DNA of 64,000 bases. It comes from Glebionis coronaria (lineage: Eukaryota; Streptophyta; Magnoliopsida; Asterales; Asteraceae). This document shows positions 44,740-54,608 of this stretch, in pieces. A program made the translations under genes and the position numbers. Every line of letters begins with the position of its first letter. The first letter of the stretch is position 1. The DNA lies in NCBI GenBank assembly GCA_025667525.1, contig CM046878.1, positions 517,398,274 to 517,462,273 of the forward strand. Reading direction: 5' to 3'. Under the pieces are notes generated by a model. It did no database searches, was not told the origin of the DNA, and saw only the letters and a program-made list of their open reading frames with translations.

Positions 44740-46580
44740 GTTGGTGTTCCTAGTTAAAGGACACGCTTGTGTTTTGGGAGGGTGGAATTCGTATCTACGG
44801 ATTGTCTGAGAGCCATATGCATTTGATCAATAATATGTTTAGGCTCCATGACCAAATCATGTTGAGCATAAGATTCCATACCCGTCGTAGCATTTGGTTG
44901 AGGTTCACTCAAATGTGTAGGATTGGGTACCACATCATTTGAGTTACTAGTTCCCGAATGCTGTTCGAGGTTATCATTTTCATGCCCAACTTGATGTTGG
45001 TTATCATCATTACCAAGATTGGTTGTGGTGGGTATCTCACTGATGACATCAGAACCGTAGTGAGAGAGATTAGCAACGAGAGCAGCTTTGGCAGAGTGAA
45101 TGTCATCACAATCCGAGTCATATGCGTCAAGATCATCTGCTTGCTAAGCTGCATTAGAAGTGGAAACGACTGCAATGCCTTCATTATCTGCTGCCCCTGG
45201 GTTTGCAAGAAATGCTAACTCTTCTGAATCTAAAATCTTTCCCTTAGACTGAGAATCAACCAAATATATCTTCACACAAAACCATGTTGCATCCCTTCTT
45301 CTTTTTGGCTGAGTGCATTCCCTAGCCATATGACCTTGTCCTCGACAATTGTAGCAAGTCACAACCTTTTGAGGACCAATAGGGCTTACATTTCCATTAG
45401 CTTGATAATTCACAGCTTGAGCATTCACAGTCTTTGTAGGAGGTCCATATGAAGTTTGCCTTCACTGAATAGGTTGCACTGTCACTTGACCATCTTGAAC
45501 AGTGGCTTGTTGTCGAGGATTTGAAGAGGTGCAGAGCTGATTGTTTGTTGGTGGAAATCCTCTAGTTGCAACAAGTTTTGACAAGTAGGCAGTGAGATGG
45601 TTTAGAACATTAGTTGGCGTATCATATGGAGTAAAGACCGGTGCTTGGATTGGTGGAAGTTCATTGGAGTAGAAGGCTTGTGCTGGTTGTGTTTGATGTG
45701 GTGGTTGCTGTGGAAAAGATTGTTGATGAACACTTTGTTGAAATGATTGATGTGGCATCATTAGTGGTTGATAAGATGGTTGCTGTGGTTGCTGGTAGGT
45801 GTGTGGTGGTGGCTGCTGCAAGTATGATGGTTATTGATAAGTATAAGCCATGTTTTGTTGAGAAGCATACATGGAAAGTGGATCATGAACTTGAGGTGTA
45901 GACAACCGAGCCTCGATCACATGGCATTCGTGTTGTTGAAGAAAAGCTTGAAGTTGATCCACATTGGTGTTATGCAAGTCCTTAGCCAATTTAACATCCG
46001 TCACGTACTTTTTCCATTCTGAAGGAAGAGTGTTCAAATACTTGGTGTTCAATTGAAACTTAGGAATTGCCATGCCATAATATTGAGCTCATTCAACAAT
46101 ATGGTAAATCTCAGATAGTAATCATTGAGAGTCTCCCCTGGAACATAAGCAAACTTATCAAAAGTATCATAAAGCTTACACTCTCGTTCTTGTTTAGTTA
46201 ACGAAGTGCCTTGCATTAGAATTCCGAATTCTATCCCATAACTCTTTGGCAACTTTATGTTTACTGACGAGTTTGTAGACACCTGGAGGAAGGGCTTGGA
46301 GAATGATATTTGTAGCTTGTTTATCACACTTGTCTTGTATCTTAGCATCTCTAGTTAGTTCACCCGTTGTGCGAGGACGAGTAATAGCACCTTCCGTCAC
46401 AGTACCATATACCAATGGTCCATTGAGCACCGATGCCCAAATTAGATGTCCATTTTCTTTGTTCAACATATAAAGTTCCATTCGGGAAGCCCAATCCTCA
46501 TACATAGTCTTCACCAACATTGGTGGACGATTATCCGTACCCGAGAGGATGGACTTATCCGTAAGAGATGTGTACTCCAT
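44740..46580 (-). pseudogene. E copia Gag, broken
   Basis: Starts MEYTSLTDKSILSGTDNRPP at 46580. Then WASRMELYMLNKENG, ATNIILQALPPGVYKLVS, GTSLTKQERECKLYDTFDKF, TLNDYYLRFTILLN, LNTLPSEWKKYVTDVKLAKD and a Gln/Pro-rich tract. A zinc knuckle CYNCRGQGHMARECTQ lies near 45370-45320. The acidic tail ([22 protein letters not shown]) is typical of these Gag proteins. Frame changes near 46200-46340, 46060 and 45830 and stops near 45460 and 45150 break it. The family resembles copia proteins I know from composites. Confidence 0.88.
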
Positions 46581-47416
46581 TTCGTTAAGTTAAGATTTAC
46601 AAATGTTGATCGAACAACGAGAGAAAGTAAATGTGTTTGTTGTTGTGAGTTGAAGTCGAGAAACAATGTTGAAATCCCCTAAAATATGTTCTCGATGACC
46701 AAAATATTCCAAGACAAAAAAACACACGCATCGAAATTTTTATAAGGAATAATTTTTGGATCGTCAGAATATTGATCGAAATAAATGATCGGAAAACTGT
46801 CGGAATATCAATCGAAAAACCGTCAGAATAAGTCTATCGGAATAACCCTGTCGAAATGAACCTGTCGGAATACCTTCTATCGGAATACCACCTATCGGAA
46901 TACTCTCTATCAGAATACTCCTGTCGGAATACCTTCTATCGGAATATCCACTATCGGAATAAACCTATCGGAATACCCTCTATCGGAATACTCCTGTCGG
47001 AATACCTTCTATCGAAATAACCCCTATCGGAATATCCACTATCAGAATACCTTCTATCGGAATACCTTCGTCGGAATAATGGTCGGAATGATAAACCCTT
47101 TTCCGATGGAAGCTGTCGGAATACTTAAACCCCTTTCCGATGGTTTATGTCGGAATATATCCCACTTTTCTCGGACAAAACTCAACCAATTCGAGATTTT
47201 AAGCCAAAAAATGATCAAAACACCTAAAAATTTTGTGTTTTTAGCCAAAGTAAATATACCAAATCTCTACACAACTATGTAGAAGATTTGTATCAAGAAA
47301 AAACCATAAAAAAAAAAAAAAAAATTTGGTTCGTGTAAAATGGATCAAAATAGGCGTATGAATCAAGGACACAAACACATAAACAATACAATCATCCCAT
47401 GTCTCTTGATACCATT
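46581..47416 (-). other. E leader: PBS and CGGAAT array
   Basis: The PBS on the minus strand is TGGTATCAAGAGAC at 47414-47401, two bases from the LTR. A run of 17 or so A sits near 47308-47325. The array fills 46755-47165, and the remainder up to the gag ATG has no frame. Confidence 0.85.
46755..47165 (+). repeat. Regular TATCGGAATA array in E leader
   Basis: About 25 units of TATCGGAATA or TGTCGGAATA with one-base variants, spaced about 16 bp apart with short pyrimidine-rich spacers (ccttc, ccctc). The unit shares TCGGAAT with the array of C, though E is a copia element. Spacers are more alike than in C and D, so tandem slippage may have helped build it. Confidence 0.87.
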
Positions 47417-47736
47417 TGTAGGATATTGTAAATCTAGATTATGTTTAGAGGGAGAAAGAGATAGAAAGATAGATGATTTCACACACACTTTAGAGAGAGA
47501 AAGTGATTAACTATGTGTAAAAATGAATGAAACCACACCCTCTCCATCTAAGGAGAGGGTTTATATACCAAGCCCATAACATGGGCTTGGGCTTACAATG
47601 TTGGGCCGTCCATACATAACATGGACTAGGCCTTTCCTTGTTAATTAGTTATAAGATATCTAGACTACGAGCTACAACTAAATATATTGTCGGAGTTCCT
47701 GAATCTTCCTAAATACGTAAAAACGTATTTCCAACA
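47417..47736 (-). repeat. 5' LTR of E
   Basis: 320 bp, TGTAGGATATT at 47417 and TTTCCAACA at 47736 on the plus strand. TATATAAA box at 47567-47560. Confidence 0.93.
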
Positions 47737-47741
47737 TCAAC

Positions 47742-49237
47742 AACAACAAAATCGACCGGAAAAGTGAAGGTACCAACTTTAACGAAAACATCATCGGCAA
47801 TACCAACGGGGTAAGTGAGAGTTCGATTTGCTAGCTCAAGAGTCATCTTCATTGGTGTAAGGTCGGGCAATGATAACTTTTTCCAAACACTTAATGGCAT
47901 CAAATTTATACTTGCCCCGAGATGGGCTAAGGCAGTAAATTTTTCAACTTTGTTAAAAATGCAAGGTAGCACAAAACGACCAGGATCTCCAAGTTTTTCT
48001 GGAAGTTATTTAAGAAGGACTGCAGAACAGTTCTCATTCAATCTAGTATTAACAAACTCAGCTATCTTCTCTTTCTTACTAAGAAATTCCTTGAATGCTT
48101 TGACAAATTTCGGCATTTGGACAAGTGCTTCAACAAGGCAAATGTTGAAATTCATTTGGGAGATCATCTTCAAATAAGAAGTAACTTGAGCATCCTCTTT
48201 AGTGAGCAATTTGCACTTGTCTAACCGAGAAGGATAAGGGATGTTGGGTTTAGGTGGTGTAGGTGTTGAAGGTGAAGGTTGAGATGTTGATGGTTAAGAA
48301 GTAGAAGGTTTAGAGGTAGAAGGTGGGGTTGGTGAAGGGTTTTTCTTGGGTACTTCTTTCGTGAGAGGTGGAGACGGTAATGGAGAACTAGTACTCGGAG
48401 TGGTAGTAGTAGGGATAAATGGGGTGGAGGAGGTGTAGATGGAGTAACTGGGGAAGGGATAGATGGTCCTACTAAAGTTGCTCCACTGCGTGTAGTAATA
48501 GCACTCACATTAGCTCTAGGTTTTGTTTCGGTCGTAGAAGGAAGAGCACCTTGGGGACGAAGGGTTTGAAACATTTGAACGAATTTCCTATCCGTGGACT
48601 CTTGCATTTCCTTCATGGTTTTCCCATGATCGGTTAATTTTTATAGAATCAAGTCCATGTGCGGATGAGTTAAATTGAACCGTTGTTGTTGAAAACCTTG
48701 GTTTGGGTATTGGTTATATGGTTGAAAACCTTGAGGATTGAAACCTTGGTTTTGAAAGCCTTGGTTTTGCATTTGATAATTTCCTTGATTAGAATTGTAG
48801 CCCCTCACATTAGCATTTTGTTGAACATTTGCTCTTGGTGGCCCTTGGTTGTTATGGGTAGGTGGGTGTGGTCTTTGTTGAAAACTGGGCGGAGCTAAGT
48901 AATTCGTCGAGTTATAAGACAAGTGATTAACATCAACATTAGGCTTGAAATGAACTCTCTCGTTGTTGTTGTAAGCATACACTTCCCCATGATATTGATC
49001 ATAATCTTTATCACAATTAGCATAAGAGTGTGGCCCACCACAAGTTTCACAAGTAATATTGAGAGCATGGGCATGTTTATTAGGAAGGTTATCTCTTAAA
49101 ACAAGTTGTTTTACAGCTAAAGTAAGTTCCTTAAGATGATTGGTCAACTCACTCTCACTAGCACTAGCCATAGTAGCCCTAACACTCTTGGTTTGGACTT
49201 TGGCTTTGTTCTCAATAATAGCCCAAGCCTCATTCAT
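47742..49237 (-). pseudogene. D gag C-terminus and protease-like part
   Basis: From 49237: MNEAWAIIENKAKV, a zinc knuckle CETCGGPHSYANC, a Gln/Asn/Pro-rich stretch (QNQGFQNQGFNPQGF), then RANVSAITTRSGATLVGP. A frame loss in the Pro-rich tract follows, then LDKCKLLTKEDAQVTSYL, and [19 protein letters not shown] near 47900. The catalytic Asp of the protease motif (DLGAS) is His here. It ends at the E insertion. Confidence 0.8.
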
Positions 49238-49269
49238 AGTTTTGACAAGAATATTACCCCCCGAGGCTA

Positions 49270-49893
49270 TTAATCTTGGTCACTAAAAGTTAATCCATTA
49301 TAAAAAGTATTAATTTGATGTACCTTTGTAAAACCGTGTTGTGGACACTTTCTTAAAATTTCCTTAAAACGATCCCAAGATTCACTAAATGTCTCACCGT
49401 ACTTTTGTTCAAAGTTGATAATGTCATTCCGCAAAGCGGTAGTACGTGAGGGTGGGAAAAAGTAATTGATAAACTTGGTCTCAAGGTCCGTCCATGTGAC
49501 AATACTCTGTCGTGGTTCCTTATCAATCCAAGTTCGGGCTTGTCCCTCGAGGGATAAAGGAAAGAGGAGCAAACGAATTGCCTCTTGTGAAACCCCATTG
49601 TATTTAATAGTATTGGATAAGTGTACGAACCTTTTAATGTGATCGTGTGGATCATCATGAGTGCGACCTAAGAAAGGTGTTGCGGTAACCATTTGAATGA
49701 AACCGGACTTGAGCACGAAGTTGTTGGCGTCAATAGCTGGCACCACAATCGCATCATCGTTGCCTTCGACGTGTGATTGTAAGAGCTCGATCATTGGACG
49801 GTTCTCCATTGTGTTGACAACGGGAGGCTCTACAACAGGAGGATCAATAGTAACGACTTGAATGGATTTCCTTTTGCGTGAACGAGTACGCAT
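49270..49893 (-). CDS. gag: D Gag, N-terminal capsid part
   Basis: A 207-residue open frame starting MRTRSRKRKSIQVVTIDPPV. Capsid text: FVLKSGFIQMVTATPFLGR, HIKRFVHLSNTIKYNGV, LFPLSLEGQARTWID, KFINYFFPPSRTTALRND and INTFYNGLTFSDQD, then a stop. Sequence resumes after a small deletion at 49237. It differs strongly from C gag in this half although the two elements are alike downstream, which suggests a gag swap by recombination. Confidence 0.82.
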   Translation of the reverse strand: MRTRSRKRKSIQVVTIDPPVVEPPVVNTMENRPMIELLQSHVEGNDDAIVVPAIDANNFVLKSGFIQMVTATPFLGRTHDDPHDHIKRFVHLSNTIKYNGVSQEAIRLLLFPLSLEGQARTWIDKEPRQSIVTWTDLETKFINYFFPPSRTTALRNDIINFEQKYGETFSESWDRFKEILRKCPQHGFTKVHQINTFYNGLTFSDQD

Positions 49894-50165
49894 ACACCTA
49901 CAAAAGAAAAGAATAGCAAAGAAATAGAAGAAATAAAGTTAACGTGAAAAGAAAATATTTTGGTGCAAAACTTTGAAAAAGAAATGCTTTTTATGATTTT
50001 TTAAATGTTTTTGGATTTTTTTTTTGAAAATTTTAATTTTTATGGATTTTTGAAAATTTTTGAGCAAGAAAAATAACGTTCAAAAGTGAACGGATCCCAA
50101 AATCCAACGCGTCTCTCACAATAAACCGTTAATCTTCACGAATAGAGTCGGCAGCGACGCAATTT
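49894..50165 (-). other. D leader with mutated PBS
   Basis: The minus strand next to the LTR reads TTGCGTCGCTGCCGACTC at 50162-50145, in the position where C has TGGCGCCGTTGTCGGCTC. It is a decayed or different PBS. The rest resembles the C leader and has no frame. Confidence 0.65.
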
Positions 50166-51808
50166 TAATAACTTTATTTTACTAGTTAAGAATTTCGTTG
50201 AAATCGATGTCTAATGGAATTGATCACGGTTAAAAGTGTGACTCAATAATCTTTGGTGAAAATGAAAATGTCGTCGTTGAGTAACTAAATAAAAATACAA
50301 ACTTGAAAGATTAAACTAAGAATAAAAGACATAATTGAAATCGACAAAATATAAAAGAAATAAAGCAATTTAAAACTTAATTAAAAGCAAACTTTAAAAA
50401 TTAAAACTTTATAAAAATAAGACACTTTAAAAATAAACTAAGAAAAGTCAAGTAAAAAAAAAGCTAAGTAAAATGGCGGGAAAATTAAATTTGAAAATTA
50501 AATTAGGACAAAAAATGATATAAATCCGCAATACCAAAAATGTAATAATTTCGCAATGCCTTGAAAGACATAATTCCGCAATAATCAAAACCAATGATTC
50601 CGCAATGATGAAAATTAAACAATTTCGCAATGCTGAAAATCAACACAATTCCGCAATGTTGGAAATCAAAGATTCCGCAATATATGAAATAGGAATGATT
50701 CCGCAATACGAAATTGAATCCAATTCCGCAATGTGTGTTGTGGTTCGATTTCGCAATACACAAAGAAGTAACAAATCCGCAATGCTCAGACTATATAATT
50801 TCGCAATAATCAGAAAGTAACAATTCCGCAATATGCTAAGGGTTCGACTCCGCAATACACAATAAAAGCACAATTCCGCAATATGAAAAATATTGCGAAA
50901 TTGAATCAGATGTTCCTAAAAAAGTGGATCTCAGAAAGGGATGAAATTAAGCATTATTTTTGCAACTTTTCAAGGATAATAAGCCACAGAAAACACCAAT
51001 AAGCTAACCAAGAATTCTAGATGAATGATAAAACTTTTAAAAACTTCAAACAAGAACCAAGAAACGTAAAAAGCTAAGAACTTTATGTAAAAATATGACG
51101 AAATGGATGAAGAATAAGAACACGAAATCAACACGAACAAAGATAATGAAAAAGATGAAGATTAAACAAATAAGAAAGGTAGAATGAGATGATTGAAAAG
51201 CTTGAAATTAAAATTAAAGATTAAAGATTCAAATACAAGATTAATGTAAAAAGCTTGAAAACATTAAGGAAAAGCTAGAGAGAGAAAGTACTTACCTACT
51301 CCTAATGCATAAAATAAACTAATCTCTAAAAACTAACTAACACCCTTCCTAATGACATAAGGAAGGTATTTATAAGAGGAGGAAATGATTGTTGCTTCTT
51401 TCTTTCTTTCTTTGTCTTTTCGTATTTTAAATTCTTCGTCTTTCTCGACATTGTCTCGGGATTTGTCGATATGAAATGAACTCGTCTTATAATTTTCTTC
51501 TTTTATTAGACTTGGTTCTTCGACTTCGTTAAACTTCCGTCATTAGACGTTTTCTTCGATAAATCTTCAGAATAGGCCTTTGACTTCCGTTCTTTTTGCA
51601 CTCTTGATCTATTGACTTCGTCTTTTGTCTTTTCTTTGATAAAAGCCCGTGAAAGCCCGTGTTTTCTCCCCTTTTCACATTTTGGTCCTAAATCATAACA
51701 AAAACACAAACCACGCATAATTCCGACTTTTACGACATTAAATATATGTTTTGGCTTGGTTATTATTATAATTAAGTGGTAAAAGGATGGGTGTTTTCAC
51801 ACCTATCA
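50166..51808 (-). repeat. 5' LTR of D
   Basis: 1,643 bp, copy of 36319-38005, TATAAATA box at 51374-51367. The ATTCCGCAAT array is at 50522-50885 with the same units in the same order. A lysine-rich frame upstream of the TATA box (51506-51718) recurs in C and D LTRs. Confidence 0.9.
50522..50885 (-). repeat. Regular ATTCCGCAAT array in D 5' LTR
   Basis: Same array as 36720-37082, about 15 units at 24-bp spacing. A few units that read TCTGCAAT in the other copy are intact TCCGCAAT here. Confidence 0.87.
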
Positions 51809-51813
51809 ATTGG

Positions 51814-53006
51814 TAAGGCCAAATGGCATGACTACAAATTCGTAGTGTCCATAACGTGTACGGAAAGCAGTCTTGGCGATATCCTTCTCTTTCACCCGAA
51901 ACTGATGGTAGCCAGACCTCAGATCGATCTTAGAAAAATGTTTGGCACCCTGTAGTTGGTCAAACAGATCATCAATGCGTGGCAAAGGATATCGATTTCT
52001 GATGGTGATCTTATTAAGCTCACGATAATTAATGTCGAGTCGCATACTGTCGTCCTTCTTCTTTATGAATAAAACCGGTGCACCCCATGGAGATGCACTA
52101 GGGCGGATGAAACCTCGTTCCAAAAGTTCCTGTAGATGTTCCTTTAACTCCTTAAGCTCGATGGGAGCCATGCGGTAAGGAGCCTTGGAAATTGGCTCAG
52201 CTCCTGGGATGAGCTCAATATTAAACTCTACCTCACGAGCAGGTGGTATGCCCGGGAGTTCTTCAAGAAACACGTCGGGAAATTCTGACATGATAGGCTG
52301 ATTCTGAATGGATGGAGATTCAGCCTCCATATCATGAACAATAGCTAAGAAGCCCTCGCAACCATGTGACAGTAATGCACGTGCTTGTAAGGTTGAAATT
52401 ATTTGTACAGGCCTTCCTGGTTTAAAACCGTTGTGAATGTACTCTGGTGCGTTTACATCATTGAAAATGACCCGATATAAGTGGCAGTCTATAGTGGCGT
52501 GGTGTTTGGATAACCAGTCCATGCCTAATATCATGTCGAAATCGCACATGTCCAATAGAAGTGCGTAAACTGAACGAATTATGTCATCAAACTTAAGGGG
52601 AAGATCTCTGTACCGATGTTTAAGACATTTTCTAGTGGCATAGGGGATATCCTAACACGATTGGCATAATCAGTAGATATAACCGAATGAGTAGCACCCG
52701 TGTCAAATAATATGCATGCATCTTGACCATACATATACAAGATTCCAGAGATGGTATCTATTGACTTGTTGGCCTGGTCACGCGAGGTAGTGTACACCCG
52801 TCCGGTAGTCGAAGGTGGCTTGGAGTCAGCATGTCTAGAAGTGCCCTCAATCTCACCCTTACGGCAGTCCTTTATGCGTTGGCCTGACTGGCCACACTTG
52901 AAGCAAGCATCGCTATCACGGAGACACGACCCTGGGTGTCTGCAGTTGCACGTAGTGCAAAGAGGGTTTGTATACCCTCCAATAGGTGCCCTAGCTGGTT
53001 GGGAGA
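51814..53006 (-). pseudogene. A1 zinc knuckle, protease and RT start (exon 4)
   Basis: Opens SQPARAPIGGYTNPLCTTC, with zinc knuckle CFKCGQSGQRIKDC (the usual His is Arg or Gln). The protease active site [14 protein letters not shown] (about 52710) is intact. A frame loss near 52610 follows NIGTEI. Then [73 protein letters not shown] and VVMPFGLTN, where D interrupts. CIDY of RT has become DINY. Confidence 0.88.
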
Positions 53007-53082
53007 CTGTTTCATAAAATTATACGTGAGACATGATTATCGGGTACAAACCAGACAATGCAGAAAATCTATGATGTAATAC
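53007..53082 (-). other. Putative intron 3 of A1 (76 bp)
   Basis: Minus strand GTATTACATC after ACATCTG; ends TTTATGAAACAG before TCTCCCAAC. Phase and codon match F and B. Confidence 0.72.
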
Positions 53083-53147
53083 CAGATGTAGCTGCACGGT
53101 TGGGCTGTGAACCTCTGCAGTCCTGCTCCGGTCCGTTTCCATTAATC

Positions 53148-53222
53148 CTGGTAGTAGATGCTGAAGTGTCAGAATTTATGAATTATAAAGCATATAACAT
53201 ACAAATGAGTAAGTTTAGGGAC
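53148..53222 (-). other. Putative intron 2 of A1 (75 bp)
   Basis: Minus strand GTCCCTAAAC after GCCAGCAG; ends CTACTACCAG before GATTAATGG. The exon between introns 2 and 3 (53147-53083) encodes INGNGPEQDCRGSQPNRAA. Confidence 0.72.
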
Positions 53223-53369
53223 CTGCTGGCGTTGGAGTTGTTACCGTTGTTACGGTAATTGTCATTACCGCCACGCCTATCTGAAGCAGATCGGTCCCGA
53301 GTCTGACCGTTACCCTTAGGCTGATTCTGCTGCTGAGTGGCTGGTTGGGACCGGTCCCCAATCTTCTCC

Positions 53370-53455
53370 CTGAAATATTCAATTGAAAAGGGAAAGATAA
53401 ATATTTGGATAATACTAAATAAAATGAAATGATCACCGCTGATGAAGAAAGATAC
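53370..53455 (-). other. Putative intron 1 of A1 (86 bp)
   Basis: Minus strand GTATCTTTC after GACAAGAG; ends TTGAATATTTCAG before GGAGAAGAT. Exon 2 is 53369-53223. The length is not a multiple of three, so only splicing keeps the frame. Confidence 0.75.
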
Positions 53456-54180
53456 CTCTTGTCAGGTCTTTCTGCCTCTCCAAACTCATCCCTCTCTTGC
53501 AGCATCTCCAACTTGTGGGCTGCATCTGCCACCTGTGCCACAATATTAAAGGTAGCACACACCAAGTTATTGGCGACAGATGTACGAAGAGCCCAACGAA
53601 AGTGATACGCTTACTCCTCTACAACCCCGGCTGCTGCGCCAAGGAATCCAGCCAGTCGAAGGAACCTCTGCATAAACTCATTTCTTTTTTCCCCAGTTCT
53701 CTGCCTAATACCATGATACTCCCTCTTAAGCTTATCCTGCTCAGCTTTCAGGAAGAACTGTCCCATAACCAACTCCTTGAACTGTGCCCAAGTCAAGCCA
53801 GTCACCTAGTCGTCGCCTCCATTCAACAGCTTAAGTGCCTTCCACCATGCAAGCACGTACCCTTCAAACTTGTAACAAGCTAACCTTGCCTTAAAGACAG
53901 GGTCACATCCCATAGCATCAAAGATCTTCTCAATGTGAGCTATCCAGCTCTCAGCCTCATCGGGGCTGTCAGTCTGCTCGAATGATTTCTGACGCTGCTT
54001 ATTGAACTGCTCCGGCCATGTGATCACGGTAGCTGGAGGTGGAGGAGGAGGATTCTAAGGTTGCTGATTGTTGGCATCTTGCACCTCGACGCGAATCTCA
54101 TTCCTTAGTTGAGGAAGCATAACTTGCATAACAACTTGAACTGCTGCATTCAGTTGTTCTTGTTCACGTGTGAGAACCAT
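53456..54180 (-). pseudogene. A1 Gag, exon 1
   Basis: ATG at 54180 (MVLTREQEQLNAAV). Capsid text: WPEQFNKQRQKSFEQTD, EAESWIAHIEKIFDAMG, WAQFKELVMGQFFL, GIRQRTGEKRNEFMQRF, AHKLEMLQERDEFGEAE. Stops at 54057-54055, 53808-53806 (Trp to TAG) and 53613-53611 are single-base changes of the C-to-T or G-to-A kind. It otherwise aligns with F without gaps. Confidence 0.87.
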
Positions 54181-54608
54181 CTAACAGTATAAAACAAAAT
54201 GCAATGATTAAGCTGATTTGAACATAATATATAATCATGAAAAAAAATTATGCATATAAACATGAAAAAAAATTATGCATGAAAACAATGTATGAATGCA
54301 TGACAAACGAGAATGACATGGGTTTGGGTGAACGCCTATGGGTCGGTTCACCAAAACAAAATGACATGACGAGGATGAACGCCTATGGGTCGGTTCATCA
54401 AAACAAAATGATTCGATTAATAGCACATGCGACTAAATATGGCCAGTCCTGTACCAACCTTTTAGTCAAAATTCCTACAACAATGATACATGAAACAAAT
54501 GCATGAAAAACAATTGTCAGTTCTAGGAAGACCATGGTGATTACCCACTAATCACACGTCATATTTTTAGAACCTACAGGTCAAAACCTTGGTCTCTGAT
54601 ACCATAAT
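54181..54608 (-). other. A1 leader: PBS and stem-loops
   Basis: PBS TGGTATCAGAG at 54604-54594 on the minus strand. Stem-loops: 54537-54555 (GTGATTA with TAATCAC, all seven pairs), 54374-54399 region (GATGAAC/GTTCATC) and 54327-54352 (GGTGAAC/GTTCACC), the last two with the 12-base loop CGACCCATAGGC on the element's strand. Remaining sequence is A-rich with no frame. Confidence 0.8.

Larger units (their letters stand above)
41173..47736 (-). mobile_element. Element E: Ty1/copia, non-autonomous, minus strand
   Basis: 6,564 bp with 320-bp LTRs, PBS, a 0.8-kb leader with a CGGAAT array, a copia gag, a scrap of RNase H and a 2.8-kb non-coding 3' part. Integrase and RT are missing. It is inserted in the protease-like region of D. 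The LTRs differ at about a dozen places (roughly 96 percent alike), so it is older than F. Confidence 0.92.
36319..51808 (-). mobile_element. Element D: Athila-like, non-autonomous, split by copia E
   Basis: LTRs 50166-51808 (5') and 36319-38005 (3'), gag and protease-like text (49893-47742 and 41172 onward), the acidic frame (to 40063) and a 2-kb non-coding 3' region. Excluding E it is about 8.9 kb. It is a cousin of C: the inner parts align throughout, but the LTR arrays and gag N-terminus differ. No RT, RNase H or integrase is present. Ends are TGATA and TATTA. Confidence 0.9.

Noticed and set aside
47308..47325. Poly-A run as a sign of a LINE or processed copy
   Set aside because: It lies within the E leader between PBS and gag; no RT of LINE type or matching duplication is nearby.
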